Positions 42,257 through 50,944 of a stretch of DNA of 64,000 nucleotides are shown here, piece by piece. This DNA comes from Bacillota bacterium (lineage in GTDB: Bacteria > Bacillota > UBA4882 > UBA8346): contig JAFABB010000057.1 of NCBI GenBank assembly GCA_023426245.1, forward strand, positions 1 to 64,000, written 5' to 3'. A program made the position numbers and the translations under genes. Positions within the stretch are counted from its first letter, which is position 1. Every line of letters begins with the position of its first letter. The notes beneath the pieces were generated by a model. It had not been told where the DNA came from and made no database searches. It was given only the letters and a program-made list of their open reading frames with translations.

Positions 42257-43168
42257 CTACTTCCTTTCAAGATCATTATTGGATTTTGACGAACTTTTAG
42301 AAAGCTCCTTGGCCAATATCACAATAATTGTTCCGGATATAACACCTGTCCCTCCCAACATCTGAAAACCGGTTAGCCGGTCATGAAACAACATCACGGA
42401 AAGTCCTATCGTAACTAAAGGTTCCAATGTACTTAAAATGCTGGCAGTTGTTGGTCCGGTTAATTCCAATCCTTTGAAAAATGTCGAGATGGCCATGATT
42501 GTTGAAAAGATAACAATACCTATCGTGGGTATCCATGCTCCAATTCCAAAGTCAAAACGAAGAGTGCCCATGGAAAACCCCAAAATCGTAAATGAAAATG
42601 CTGCAAATAAAGTTACATAGGCACTTGAAATGATTGAAGGTATCTCTCGAATCAAACGGTTACCCAAAATGATATAACCGGAATAAACCAAGGAAGCGCC
42701 AAAAGCTAATAAAATCCCCATCATATTTATCTTGTCCGACGGCATCCCCAGAACCAGCAATAGACCCAAAAAGGTCATCGCAACTGCAAAAAAATGACAC
42801 TTGGTTAATCTTTCATGATTAATAAAGAAAGAAAGCAATACAACGATAATCGGATATGTATAAAACAGCAAAGCGGCTAAGGAGGGCGAAATAAATCGTA
42901 TGGCATTAAAGTAAAGCGTAGATTGTAAAGTATAAATAATACCACCCATAATAAAGAGGGAACCTACTTGAATAAAGGGTAATTTGATTCTTTTGCCCAG
43001 AGTTCCAAGAGCAATGAAAAACAATATTGCTGAAATCAAAAAACGGATCCATAATAATGTTGAAACATTCATTTTGCATTGGTAAGCATACAATGCAAGA
43101 ATCGGCATGACGCCAAAACCCAGTGCCGAGATAATAATCAGATAAACACCTTTATAAAAACGATTCAT
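42257..43168 (-). CDS. DMT superfamily transporter (two EamA domains), first of a pair
   Basis: A 303-residue, ten-helix transporter with the two EamA repeats (ALGFGVMPILALYAYQCKMN near 15, LYFNAIRFISPSLAALLFYT near 85; GLELTGPTTASILSTLEPLV near 240). It is the first gene of a two-gene unit closed by the terminator at 41325-41365. The ribosome binding site is weak. Its protein differs clearly from its neighbour's, so the duplication, if any, is old. Substrate unknown. Confidence 0.87.
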   Translation of the reverse strand: MNRFYKGVYLIIISALGFGVMPILALYAYQCKMNVSTLLWIRFLISAILFFIALGTLGKRIKLPFIQVGSLFIMGGIIYTLQSTLYFNAIRFISPSLAALLFYTYPIIVVLLSFFINHERLTKCHFFAVAMTFLGLLLVLGMPSDKINMMGILLAFGASLVYSGYIILGNRLIREIPSIISSAYVTLFAAFSFTILGFSMGTLRFDFGIGAWIPTIGIVIFSTIMAISTFFKGLELTGPTTASILSTLEPLVTIGLSVMLFHDRLTGFQMLGGTGVISGTIIVILAKELSKSSSKSNNDLERK

Positions 43169-43402
43169 TAACTTTCACGACCTATGGAATGATTTACTAT
43201 ATATTCGAACTGCCAACTCAATTACCTGCAATAAATCAAAATTGTCTTTCGAAATCCAGAAAAGATTTTATAAAATTGGATAAACTATTTATTGTGTCAT
43301 AAAAAGTAGTGTAAAATTAAAAAGAGAGAGTTTTAACTCTAATTAGTTCCTAGATAATTTTTGAAGAGATTGAATGCCGATAAAACAAAAGGAGCGAAAA
43401 AC

Positions 43403-44005
43403 ATGATACCAAATCATAACAATCACCAATCATCGATTGGAACTGTTCGGGCTGAGCATGCTACATTTGCCGGAGGCTGTTTTTGGTGCATGGTGGCGCC
43501 TTTCGAGTCTTTGCCGGGAGTTTTCAAAATTATCAGCGGATATACAGGGGGGCATCTCAAAAATCCTTCTTATAATCAAGTCTGTTCGGAAGAGACGGGC
43601 CACTATGAGGCAATCGATATTTCTTATGATCCGACTCAATTGTCATATCAAGAATTATTGAAGGTTTACTGGCGGCAAATCGATCCTACCGATTCCGGCG
43701 GACAATTTGCGGACCGCGGCTCTCAATATCAGAGCGCTATTTTTTATCATACCCCGCGCCAAAAGCAATTGGCCGAAGAATCCAAAGCTGAATTAGAACT
43801 TTCGGGACTTTTTGACAAAGCCATTGTTACGGAAATTAAACCGGCTGAAACTTTTTATCCGGCTGAAGAGTACCATCAAAATTTTCATCATAAAAATAGC
43901 GAGCACTACCAAAGATATCGTCAAGGTTCGGGGCGCCAAGTTTATTTGGAGCAGACTTGGAAAGGATGTAAAATTCCGCCCGGCGAAAACGAAAAACTCA
44001 TTTAA
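43403..44005 (+). CDS. msrA: Peptide methionine sulfoxide reductase A
   Basis: Reduces methionine-S-sulfoxide in proteins. The 200-residue protein has the active-site motif GGCFWC with catalytic Cys26, SGYTGGHLKNPSYNQVCSEETGHYEA and the C-terminal EEYHQNFHHKN. The ATG at 43403 follows AAGGAG at 8 nt; an upstream in-frame TTG (14 codons earlier) has no ribosome binding site. It is followed 20 bp later by msrB, so both stereoisomers of methionine sulfoxide are handled from one transcript. Confidence 0.95.
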   Translation: MIPNHNNHQSSIGTVRAEHATFAGGCFWCMVAPFESLPGVFKIISGYTGGHLKNPSYNQVCSEETGHYEAIDISYDPTQLSYQELLKVYWRQIDPTDSGGQFADRGSQYQSAIFYHTPRQKQLAEESKAELELSGLFDKAIVTEIKPAETFYPAEEYHQNFHHKNSEHYQRYRQGSGRQVYLEQTWKGCKIPPGENEKLI

Positions 44006-44025
44006 ATGACGCATGGAGGTTTCTT

Positions 44026-44472
44026 ATGCTAAAAGAAAAATTGACACCGATACAGTATAAAGTAACCCAGGAGAATGCTACCGAACCTCCCTTTCAAAAT
44101 GAATACTGGAAATCTAACAAACCTGGGATTTATGTCGATATCGTCTCCGGAGAACCTCTTTTTTCCTCTCTGGACAAATTTGATTCCGGTTGTGGCTGGC
44201 CAAGTTTTAGTAAGCCTTTGAGTATCAATGCAATTATGCAAAAACAAGATCTTTCTCATGGAATGGAACGAATAGAAGTCCGTAGTAAAAGAGCTAATTC
44301 TCACCTGGGGCATGTCTTTGAAGACGGTCCAATGGAGAAAGGCGGAAGACGTTATTGCATCAATTCTGCAGCCCTAAAATTTATCCCTGTGGAGGATTTA
44401 GAGAAAGAAGGTTATGGAGAATACTTTTGCCTGTTTAATAATCCTAAAGTTACGAAAGAGCCAGATGCGTAA
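44026..44472 (+). CDS. msrB: Peptide methionine sulfoxide reductase B, zinc-free type
   Basis: Reduces methionine-R-sulfoxide. The 148-residue protein shows DSGCGWPSF with Cys56, ANSHLGHVFEDGP and the active site RRYCINSAALKF with catalytic Cys111. The two CXXC pairs that bind structural zinc in many MsrB enzymes are missing (the matching places read DIVSGE and SKRANS), which marks a zinc-less form. The ATG follows GGAGG at 6 nt. It is co-transcribed with msrA. Confidence 0.95.
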   Translation: MLKEKLTPIQYKVTQENATEPPFQNEYWKSNKPGIYVDIVSGEPLFSSLDKFDSGCGWPSFSKPLSINAIMQKQDLSHGMERIEVRSKRANSHLGHVFEDGPMEKGGRRYCINSAALKFIPVEDLEKEGYGEYFCLFNNPKVTKEPDA

Positions 44473-44560
44473 AGCAACCGCCCTGTTTGCATCAGAAATC
44501 ATACTTACTTTGAATAAGTGTGTACTTTTATTGATTATTACGTTACTTATTAACAAGTTC

Positions 44561-46501
44561 TTACTTACCCGCTTTTGTTTTGGCAATCTCTTCAACCCGT
44601 TCATTCAGATAAGCCCAACGTTCCAGTAATTCATCCAATTTTTGTTCCAGCTGTTCCTGAATCTTGGTTAGTTCCTGTAATTTCATATAATCACTCCCGG
44701 CCTCTGCTACTTGTTGCTTTACTGCAGACAATTTTTGCTCCACTTCGGCAATGATTCCGTCAATCTCGTTAAATTCGCGCTGTTCCTTAAAACTTAATTT
44801 TAAGAGTTTTTCGTGCCCGCGAGTTGTTTTGGAATCATCTTCCGATTTACCAGCCTTCGGTTGAAGCGTATCGGTCTGATTTATATTCTCTTCTCTTTCC
44901 ATCCTCCGCGTCAGCGCTTCTTGATATTCGGAAAAATTGCCAACAAAATATTCAACCCGGCCTTTTCCGGTAAATATCAACAACTTTTCAGCGATTCGAT
45001 CCAAAAAGTAACGGTCGTGGGAAACAGTAATGACTACTCCTGAAAAATCCGTTAAAAAATCCTCCAAAATGCTTAAAGTTTGAATGTCAAGATCATTGGT
45101 CGGTTCATCCAATAGCAAAACATTAGGGTTCGCCATTAATATCCGCAATAAAAAAAGCCGACGTTTTTCGCCCCCGGAAAGTTTATGAATGGGAGCCCAT
45201 TGAAGCAAGGGGGGAAATAAAAAACGTTCCAGTAATTGCGAAGCGCTAATCGATCCACCATCATCTGTCTGTAAATGTTCGGCCTGATCTTTGATATAAT
45301 CAATGACCCTCTTCTCCTCCGGTAGTTTGGAGTATTCTTGATTAAAATGGCCAATCTTGACTGTTGGACCCATCTGAACTTGTCCTTCGTCCGGTGCTAA
45401 TTTCCCGGCAATCAAATTCAACAAAGTGGATTTGCCGATTCCATTGGGTCCAATAATCCCTATTCGGTCATTCCGGGCAAATATATAGTCCAACCTATCG
45501 ATAATGCAACACCCGTCGTAACTTTTGCTCACTTGCTCAAGAGTGATGATTTTCTTACCCAGCCGACTTGATCCTGCGATAATCTCCATGGAATTCTGTT
45601 CGGTATCGGCCATTTGTTCCTGTAATTCTTCAAAGCGATCAATCCGGGCTTGCTGTTTTGTACTGCGAGCTTTTGCGCCTCTTTTAATCCAAGCCAGTTC
45701 CCGTTTAAATAGATTCCTTCGCTTAGCGGACAAAGTCTTTTCCAGTTCTTCCCGTTCGGCTTTTTTTTCTAAAAATAAACTATAGTTGCCGGAATAACTG
45801 TAAAGATTTCCATCGCTCAATTCAAGGATTCTTTCTGCCACCCGATCCAAAAAATAGCGATCATGCGTGACCATTAACAGGGCACCTTTGCGCTCCTTCA
45901 AATATAGTTCGAGCCAAGTTATGGTTTGATCATCAATATGATTGGTTGGCTCATCAAGTATTAATAAATCTGCTGGATCGATCAGGGCGGCGGCCAAGGC
46001 AACACGCTTGCGCTGTCCTCCTGAAAGAACCTGAATCTTGGCCTCAAAATTGGTAATCCCCAACTTAGTCAAAATGGTCTTGGCGTCACTTTCAACCTGC
46101 CAGGCATTGACTGCATCCATCTCCTCGCCCAACTTAATTAAGCTGTTTTGCAACGCTCGATCTGCGGGATAATGTTCCGCGCGAATTAATATTTCTTCAT
46201 ATTCCCGAATAACTTTGATCACCGGGGAATTACCTTGTAGTACTTCTTCCAGCACGCTATGTTGTTCATTAAATTCAGGATTTTGGGGTAAATATCCAAT
46301 TCTAGCATTACTCGAATAAATAATTCGCCCGCTGTCAGGCTTTTCCCATCCGGCTAATAGTTTGAGCAACGTCGACTTGCCCGTCCCGTTAATGCCGATG
46401 AGACCGATTTTCTCACCCTGATTGATGCCAAAGGTTAAATTCTGGAATAGTTCTTTATTGCCATAATTCTTGGAAAGCTGCTCTACGGATAAAATGTTCA
46501 T
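44561..46501 (-). CDS. ABC-F family ATPase (Uup/YfmR-like)
   Basis: A 646-residue soluble protein with two ABC ATPase domains and no membrane part: Walker A GINGTGKST near 38 and GPNGIGKST near 355, signatures LSGGQRKRVALAAAL and LSGGEKRRLFLLRIL, and Walker B LLILDEPTNH and VLLLDEPTND. A linker of about 80 residues joins them, and residues about 570-640 form a charged coiled coil like that of Uup and Bacillus YfmR. ABC-F proteins bind the ribosomal E site and relieve stalled or slow translation; Uup-type members are also tied to DNA transactions. ATG follows GAGGATC. Confidence 0.92.
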   Translation of the reverse strand: MNILSVEQLSKNYGNKELFQNLTFGINQGEKIGLIGINGTGKSTLLKLLAGWEKPDSGRIIYSSNARIGYLPQNPEFNEQHSVLEEVLQGNSPVIKVIREYEEILIRAEHYPADRALQNSLIKLGEEMDAVNAWQVESDAKTILTKLGITNFEAKIQVLSGGQRKRVALAAALIDPADLLILDEPTNHIDDQTITWLELYLKERKGALLMVTHDRYFLDRVAERILELSDGNLYSYSGNYSLFLEKKAEREELEKTLSAKRRNLFKRELAWIKRGAKARSTKQQARIDRFEELQEQMADTEQNSMEIIAGSSRLGKKIITLEQVSKSYDGCCIIDRLDYIFARNDRIGIIGPNGIGKSTLLNLIAGKLAPDEGQVQMGPTVKIGHFNQEYSKLPEEKRVIDYIKDQAEHLQTDDGGSISASQLLERFLFPPLLQWAPIHKLSGGEKRRLFLLRILMANPNVLLLDEPTNDLDIQTLSILEDFLTDFSGVVITVSHDRYFLDRIAEKLLIFTGKGRVEYFVGNFSEYQEALTRRMEREENINQTDTLQPKAGKSEDDSKTTRGHEKLLKLSFKEQREFNEIDGIIAEVEQKLSAVKQQVAEAGSDYMKLQELTKIQEQLEQKLDELLERWAYLNERVEEIAKTKAGK

Positions 46502-46694
46502 ATTTTGATCCTCAATTTTGGTTAGCTAATATAAAAGACTATACCATTCCTGGAAGTATGAATCAATATAGCAACTATTATTTAATAAGATACTTGAAGA
46601 ATTATTGCTTTCCTCTTGGCTACATTGCGGGGAGTAATGCATATGTTAGAATGTTCCCAAAGATTGATCCAACTTAATTATAGAGGCGTTTAAA

Positions 46695-47180
46695 ATGACA
46701 AAATTCGAATTTATCAATAAAATGAATGTCGCATGTGCTGAAGCCCGCTTAAACAACGCCCGTTTTAATGAGGCAGTTGTTTTTGCCCAGGCTGCACTGG
46801 AATCAAATTGGGGAAATTCGGAATTAGCTCAAAGAGCAAATAACTTATTTTCTATCAAGGCGGGGGAAACATGGCGGGGCGAAACCATTCAGCTTATTGG
46901 CCCAGAATGGAATTACCGTATTGGCTGGTACCAAAGCCTGGACAAGTGGCGTAAATATCGAAACTGGACAGATTGCCTCATCGACTATGCTAGAATTATT
47001 GCTGAAGTTTCCTGGTTCCAAGATGCGCTGCAATATTTAGATCAACCGGAACAGTTTTTAAAAGCATTATTACCCGGTCCAAACCATCCGGGTTGGGCTT
47101 CCGATCCGAACTATTTTCAAAAAGTATATAAAATCGCACTGGAATTGAAAAATTATGGAGGGCCTAACTGGAATGAATGA
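46695..47180 (+). CDS. Glucosaminidase-domain protein without signal peptide
   Basis: A 161-residue protein that is essentially one glucosaminidase (FlgJ/LytG-like) domain. The helix AQAALESNWGNSELAQRANN carries the predicted catalytic Glu36, followed by LFSIKAGETWRG and SLDKWRKYRNWTDCLIDYAR; the end NHPGWASDPNYFQKVYKIA is also typical. Members cut the sugar backbone of peptidoglycan or related glycans. There is no signal peptide or membrane anchor, so export would need lysis, a holin or release with the mother cell. A large hairpin follows the gene. Confidence 0.85.
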   Translation: MTKFEFINKMNVACAEARLNNARFNEAVVFAQAALESNWGNSELAQRANNLFSIKAGETWRGETIQLIGPEWNYRIGWYQSLDKWRKYRNWTDCLIDYARIIAEVSWFQDALQYLDQPEQFLKALLPGPNHPGWASDPNYFQKVYKIALELKNYGGPNWNE

Positions 47181-47201
47181 ATTTAGAACTTTAGATAAAT
47201 G

Positions 47202-47266
47202 AATTGCCAGTTATCCTTGGTCAATCTGAGGCTACCTCAATGTCCAATTGGAGATAACTAGCAATT
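47202..47266 (+). terminator. Large hairpin after the glucosaminidase gene
   Basis: AATTGCCAGTTATC (47202-47215) pairs with GATAACTAGCAATT (47253-47266) with one mismatch, with inner TTGG/CCAA and TGAG/CTCA helices. The T-rich sequence after it suggests a terminator; it could also be a small dispersed repeat element. Confidence 0.55.
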
Positions 47267-47317
47267 TTAGATGTTTTTCATCGAAAAAATATAAACCTTA
47301 AAATTGGAATCCAATCC

Positions 47318-47515
47318 TTATTCTTTCGGTTGTTCCTTGTTTTGAATAACCTCAGCATCCGGTTCGAATTCATTTTCCTTGGATGAAAATACCGGTTTAC
47401 CACCTATGACTTGGTCCAAAAGAGTCGTTGGGCCGATTAAATGTTCTACTATTCCTTCCATAGCTGGTCGCTTTCGGTTTATAAATGATTCATGGTCTGA
47501 TTGCTGGTCATTCAA
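47318..47515 (-). CDS. Unknown small protein, 65 residues
   Basis: Not recognised. It starts with TTG 7 nt after AGGGAGAA and lies 25 bp behind the CBS-domain gene on the same strand, so the two are probably one unit. The protein is soluble and acidic at the C-terminus (SSKENEFEPDAEVIQNKEQP) with a central AMEGIVEHLIGPTTLLDQVI helix-like segment. No cysteine, membrane helix or known motif. Confidence 0.55.
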   Translation of the reverse strand: MNDQQSDHESFINRKRPAMEGIVEHLIGPTTLLDQVIGGKPVFSSKENEFEPDAEVIQNKEQPKE

Positions 47516-47540
47516 ATGAATTTCTCCCTTTTTGCGAAGC

Positions 47541-47990
47541 CTAAAATCGATGAAATTGAGACATATTTTCAGGTTCAGAAGGACTCGAAATTTCCCCTAA
47601 AGTCCGGGCCAACTCCACGTCATATTTAGCCTGTGTTGCCAAGTCTCCCAATGAAACCATACCCACCAGCTGATTATTTTCTACAACCGGTAAACGCCTT
47701 ACTTGACCCTGGGACATTAATGTAGCCGCTTGAGAAAGCCCGGTATCTGGAGATATTGTTTTCACACCGGAAGTCATAACATCACGGACCGGAGTTGTTT
47801 TGGGATCTTTATTATGGGCTACATTACGCACAACGATATCCCGGTCGGTAACAATCCCTATAATATTTTGTCCTTCACATACCGGCATTGCTCCAATATC
47901 ATGTTTCTGCATAAGTTGGGCTGTTTCAACAACAGTAGTGTCGGGGCTGACGAACGCGACAGTATCCGTCATAATATCTTTAATTTTCAA
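47541..47990 (-). CDS. Two-CBS-domain protein
   Basis: A 149-residue cytoplasmic protein made of a CBS pair: KIKDIMTDTVAFVSPDTTVVE...HDIGAMPVCEGQNIIGIVTDRDIV, then PVRDVMTSGVKTISPDTGLS...QVRRLPVVENNQLVGMVSLGD. CBS pairs bind adenosyl nucleotides and regulate partners in response to energy or redox state; stand-alone ones are common and their targets are rarely known. The start is TTG 9 nt after AAAGGAG. The 65-residue gene follows directly. Confidence 0.88.
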   Translation of the reverse strand: MKIKDIMTDTVAFVSPDTTVVETAQLMQKHDIGAMPVCEGQNIIGIVTDRDIVVRNVAHNKDPKTTPVRDVMTSGVKTISPDTGLSQAATLMSQGQVRRLPVVENNQLVGMVSLGDLATQAKYDVELARTLGEISSPSEPENMSQFHRF

Positions 47991-48237
47991 TTTCCGAATC
48001 TCCTTTCAATTTTTTAATATAATGCCCCAAAATCATATGATTCATTCCCTTTTTCAATATACTCTCTTACAACACAAGACGATTTTCAAAATAAATTGAT
48101 CTTGGCGAAACGAGGGATTAAGTTTATACTATTAGATAGGTAAAAATAGAAAAGAAAATAAAAATCGATTGAACAGAATTTTAGATGATTTTGTTGTTTA
48201 ATAGAAATGGATTAAAACTCAAAGGGAGGATTATTGA

Positions 48238-48459
48238 ATGAGCACAGTCGAAGAAATGAAAGTCATTCAAGCAATTAACCGATTGGAAGATGCCCGTAAG
48301 CTTTTAAATGAAGTGTGTCAGAAAGATAATCGTTTTAATGAAAAGTTTAACGGTATGAACGGTAATTTAGAAAAATTCGAACAGGATTTACGGGAAATTC
48401 AAGAGAAACTCAATGTAGAAAATTTAGGGGTTAAGGGCATGTCGATTCGCGAATTTTAA
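48238..48459 (+). CDS. Unknown small helical protein, 73 residues
   Basis: Not recognised. ATG follows AAAGGGAGG at a good distance. The sequence is charged and helical (IQAINRLEDARKLLNEVCQK, NLEKFEQDLREIQEKLN), with heptad-like spacing that suggests a short coiled coil, and has no membrane helix. It has its own terminator-like hairpin downstream and looks like a monocistronic gene. Confidence 0.6.
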   Translation: MSTVEEMKVIQAINRLEDARKLLNEVCQKDNRFNEKFNGMNGNLEKFEQDLREIQEKLNVENLGVKGMSIREF

Positions 48460-48505
48460 GGAGTTAGGTTTTTTATTTATACCGATATTCCCTAAAACTA
48501 TGCTT

Positions 48506-48543
48506 AAGCAAAGGCCGCGAAATTTCATCTGCGGCTTTTGCTT
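48506..48543 (+). terminator. Hairpin terminator after the 73-residue gene
   Basis: AAGCAAAGGCCGC (48506-48518) pairs with GCGGCTTTTGCTT (48531-48543) with a single G-T wobble. The T tract is inside the stem end, so efficiency is uncertain. Confidence 0.6.
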
Positions 48544-48585
48544 GAAATAAGCTGAATAACTCAAACAGGGATTTCTAAGATTTTT

Positions 48586-48825
48586 TTATTTTTCTATGTA
48601 CGCAAAGCGCGGCTTTTCTATTCCTTCAATTACGACCGATTCCAGAAACATTTTCAGAGGCCGAATCCACAACTGCTTTTCACCGTATAATGCCCGATAG
48701 ACAACATACTCTTCCAAATCTTCGCTATTTTTGGCAATTCCGAACACTTCATATTCTTTCCCTTTAAAATGACGATATAATCCCGGTTTTATTGGTAAAG
48801 CCCTGTCGACTTGATCGTTACCCAT
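48586..48825 (-). CDS. DUF1653 protein
   Basis: A 79-residue protein of the DUF1653 family: LPIKPGLYRHFKGKEYEVFG, HSEDLEEYVVYRALYGE-like core (here NSEDLEEYVVYRALYGEKQL), WIRPLKMFLESV and the final PRFAYIEK. The family is widespread and small; its fold is SH3-like beta and its function is unknown. It lies next to, and on the same strand as, the secreted hydrolase gene. Confidence 0.85.
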   Translation of the reverse strand: MGNDQVDRALPIKPGLYRHFKGKEYEVFGIAKNSEDLEEYVVYRALYGEKQLWIRPLKMFLESVVIEGIEKPRFAYIEK

Positions 48826-48879
48826 TTACAAGAAACACCCTTTCAAAACCTTCATTGGAAAAATTTTACTTTATCATCA

Positions 48880-50202
48880 TCAATTTCCAGCTTCCCACAT
48901 TTTTCTGGCTTTCATAACCCACTGAATACGATTTTTCCTTTCGATAAACGGCACCTTCATTCTTTTCATCGCCAACCAAAGATCGCCGGGGCTCATTGCG
49001 CCATGATAATAATAGCGATCGAGTAAAAAAGTCAGAATCATAGGTGACCACATCATGCTACCATGAGAGTAATCTTTACCGATGCATAGCGCATTTTTAA
49101 AAGGACCAACGGCGCTTACCGGGTCGACCCGCCCGTCACCGGTTAAGGCGTATTCCGGGGGAGAATTTTTACTTGGGAGTAGACCAGGCCCAACGCCATA
49201 ACTATCCGGAAGCGCCGGATGGTAAATGCCCTGTAAATCATAACTACCAAAACCCAAAGCATAAATTGAAATTGCATGAGGAACCGCTTCCTTTAATTTT
49301 GGCATGGTACCAAAACCATCACTTAAATTGGCAGTTTCCGGGTCCATCCATTTCATCATGGGCAAATAATGGCTGATAAATTCAGCCGCGGTTTTTGGAT
49401 AAAGTGCGCCCAATTTCACAGTATGAGTACGGAAAAAGAATTTCTCTGCAACCTGCAAGCCAAATTCCTGAGCGTTTTCCAAGTCCCACCTTCCGTTGTA
49501 AGTAACCCGTTCGCCCCGGCACTGCATTCCGATCTCATAAATTCCATACTGAGGGCCGCCAATGGAGACTAAGGAAGTAAAACGCCCGGGATGACGCGAC
49601 ACGGTATACCGCCCGACAATTCCTCCTAAACTGTGACCGATCCAGTGGAGTTCCGCACCCGGCCAATGCCGGTCAATAAATTCCATCAAAGGCTCAACAT
49701 AATCCCGCTCCACTTGAGGTAAATCCAGGCGCCAATCATACTTTAAATAAATCACATTGATATCGGCCAGTGATTGTCGCTTGTCCTCTTTATCAAACTG
49801 TTCTTGAAGAACCTGCCAATTATCAAAAATTTTTATGCGTTCTTTCCGTTTCCGAAGATTTATTCGATTAGCCCAATAAGCCATTTCATGTTCCAATTGG
49901 TAATAAGAACAGAAAAAATATTTAGAAACGGATGGTCCTTCCCCCGTTGCCAGCATGGCTTGGGGAATTGGACTGTAATTGGGACCGGTTAAAAATGAAA
50001 CATCTTGTCGTTTCCGTATATGGGGGTAAGGAGATTGTTCAAGCCAAGATGGATCCGTAGAAGGAAGGCGGTCTAAACTCCCCCAAAATCCATAAGTAAA
50101 TATCACAAAAGTAGGCTTAGTTTCACCCCAAATTTGGGGTATTCCAATACAAAGGATAAAAACAAAAATTCCGAAGATTCTTAAAAGAAGTTTGGGTTTC
50201 AT
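48880..50202 (-). CDS. Secreted lipase-like alpha/beta hydrolase
   Basis: A 440-residue protein with a clear signal peptide (LLLRIFGIFVFILCIGIPQI, cleavage near residue 26) and an alpha/beta hydrolase fold. The nucleophile elbow is WIGHSLGGIVGR with Ser191; IFTYGFWGS near residue 35 would supply the oxyanion hole, and the overall plan resembles lecithin:cholesterol acyltransferase and PGAP1-type lipases. Late Asp (TGDGRVDPVSA) and His (YSHGSMMW) are candidates for the rest of the triad. The true substrate, lipid ester or surface glycolipid, is unknown. ATG follows GGAG. Confidence 0.82.
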   Translation of the reverse strand: MKPKLLLRIFGIFVFILCIGIPQIWGETKPTFVIFTYGFWGSLDRLPSTDPSWLEQSPYPHIRKRQDVSFLTGPNYSPIPQAMLATGEGPSVSKYFFCSYYQLEHEMAYWANRINLRKRKERIKIFDNWQVLQEQFDKEDKRQSLADINVIYLKYDWRLDLPQVERDYVEPLMEFIDRHWPGAELHWIGHSLGGIVGRYTVSRHPGRFTSLVSIGGPQYGIYEIGMQCRGERVTYNGRWDLENAQEFGLQVAEKFFFRTHTVKLGALYPKTAAEFISHYLPMMKWMDPETANLSDGFGTMPKLKEAVPHAISIYALGFGSYDLQGIYHPALPDSYGVGPGLLPSKNSPPEYALTGDGRVDPVSAVGPFKNALCIGKDYSHGSMMWSPMILTFLLDRYYYHGAMSPGDLWLAMKRMKVPFIERKNRIQWVMKARKMWEAGN

Positions 50203-50440
50203 AGAGGCTCCAAGTATAGTAGATATTTGTAAAACAAAATAGGATATTGTATTTCTTTGTCAAGAGTATGTGAACGCATCGCTATTGGGACAACCCTATA
50301 TCCTTATCCGAAATCGGCCGGGCTTCCTATAATCTTTAGTCTTTTTTTTAAATGCTCCTGCTTTTCAAGGCTGAAAATTATTTCCATGGCACCAAAATCA
50401 ATTGAAAACGATATGATGTCATGAGGCGGTGTAAATTTTA

Positions 50441-50944
50441 ATGAATTTGATAATCAAAGCTTATAACCGGGAAGAAGCGGTTAAATACGCCACCACCTGG
50501 GCACTACGAAAAAATCCGAGGTTTTATGATTATACCAATCTCGGGGGCGATTGTACAAACTTCGCTTCCCAGGTTATTTTCAGTGGTGCTCCCATCATGA
50601 ATTATAATTCGGTCAATGGCTGGTATTATATAAACGCTAATCAAAAATCCCCATCATGGACGGGGGTTGATTTCCTGCATCAGTTTTTAATTCAGAACCA
50701 AAATCGGGGCCCTTTTGCTAAGGAAGTTCAGTTAACACAGATTCAACTGGGAGATATTATTCAAATTTGGTTTGGAAACCAACCGCATTTTAATCATTCC
50801 TTAGTAGTGACCCAAATAACATTGCCAATTACTCCCGAAAACATAGCGGTATCCGTCCATACTCCCGACTTTTTAAACCGCAAGCTCTCAACTTATCAAT
50901 GGGTTAGCGCACGATGTATTCATATTTTAGGAGCGCGGATGTAA
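50441..50944 (+). CDS. Amidase-domain protein (Amidase_6 type) without signal peptide
   Basis: A 167-residue protein of the putative amidase family found in Firmicutes. It begins YNREEAVKYATTWALRKNP and has GGDCTNFASQVIFSGAP with candidate nucleophile Cys38 and HFNHSLVVTQ with candidate His119, as in papain-like NlpC/P60-related peptidases. The usual target is a peptide or amide bond of the cell wall. No signal peptide is present. The ribosome binding site is weak (GAGGCGGTG about 12 nt upstream). The 3' end overlaps the convergent radical SAM gene by 18 bp. Confidence 0.82.
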   Translation: MNLIIKAYNREEAVKYATTWALRKNPRFYDYTNLGGDCTNFASQVIFSGAPIMNYNSVNGWYYINANQKSPSWTGVDFLHQFLIQNQNRGPFAKEVQLTQIQLGDIIQIWFGNQPHFNHSLVVTQITLPITPENIAVSVHTPDFLNRKLSTYQWVSARCIHILGARM

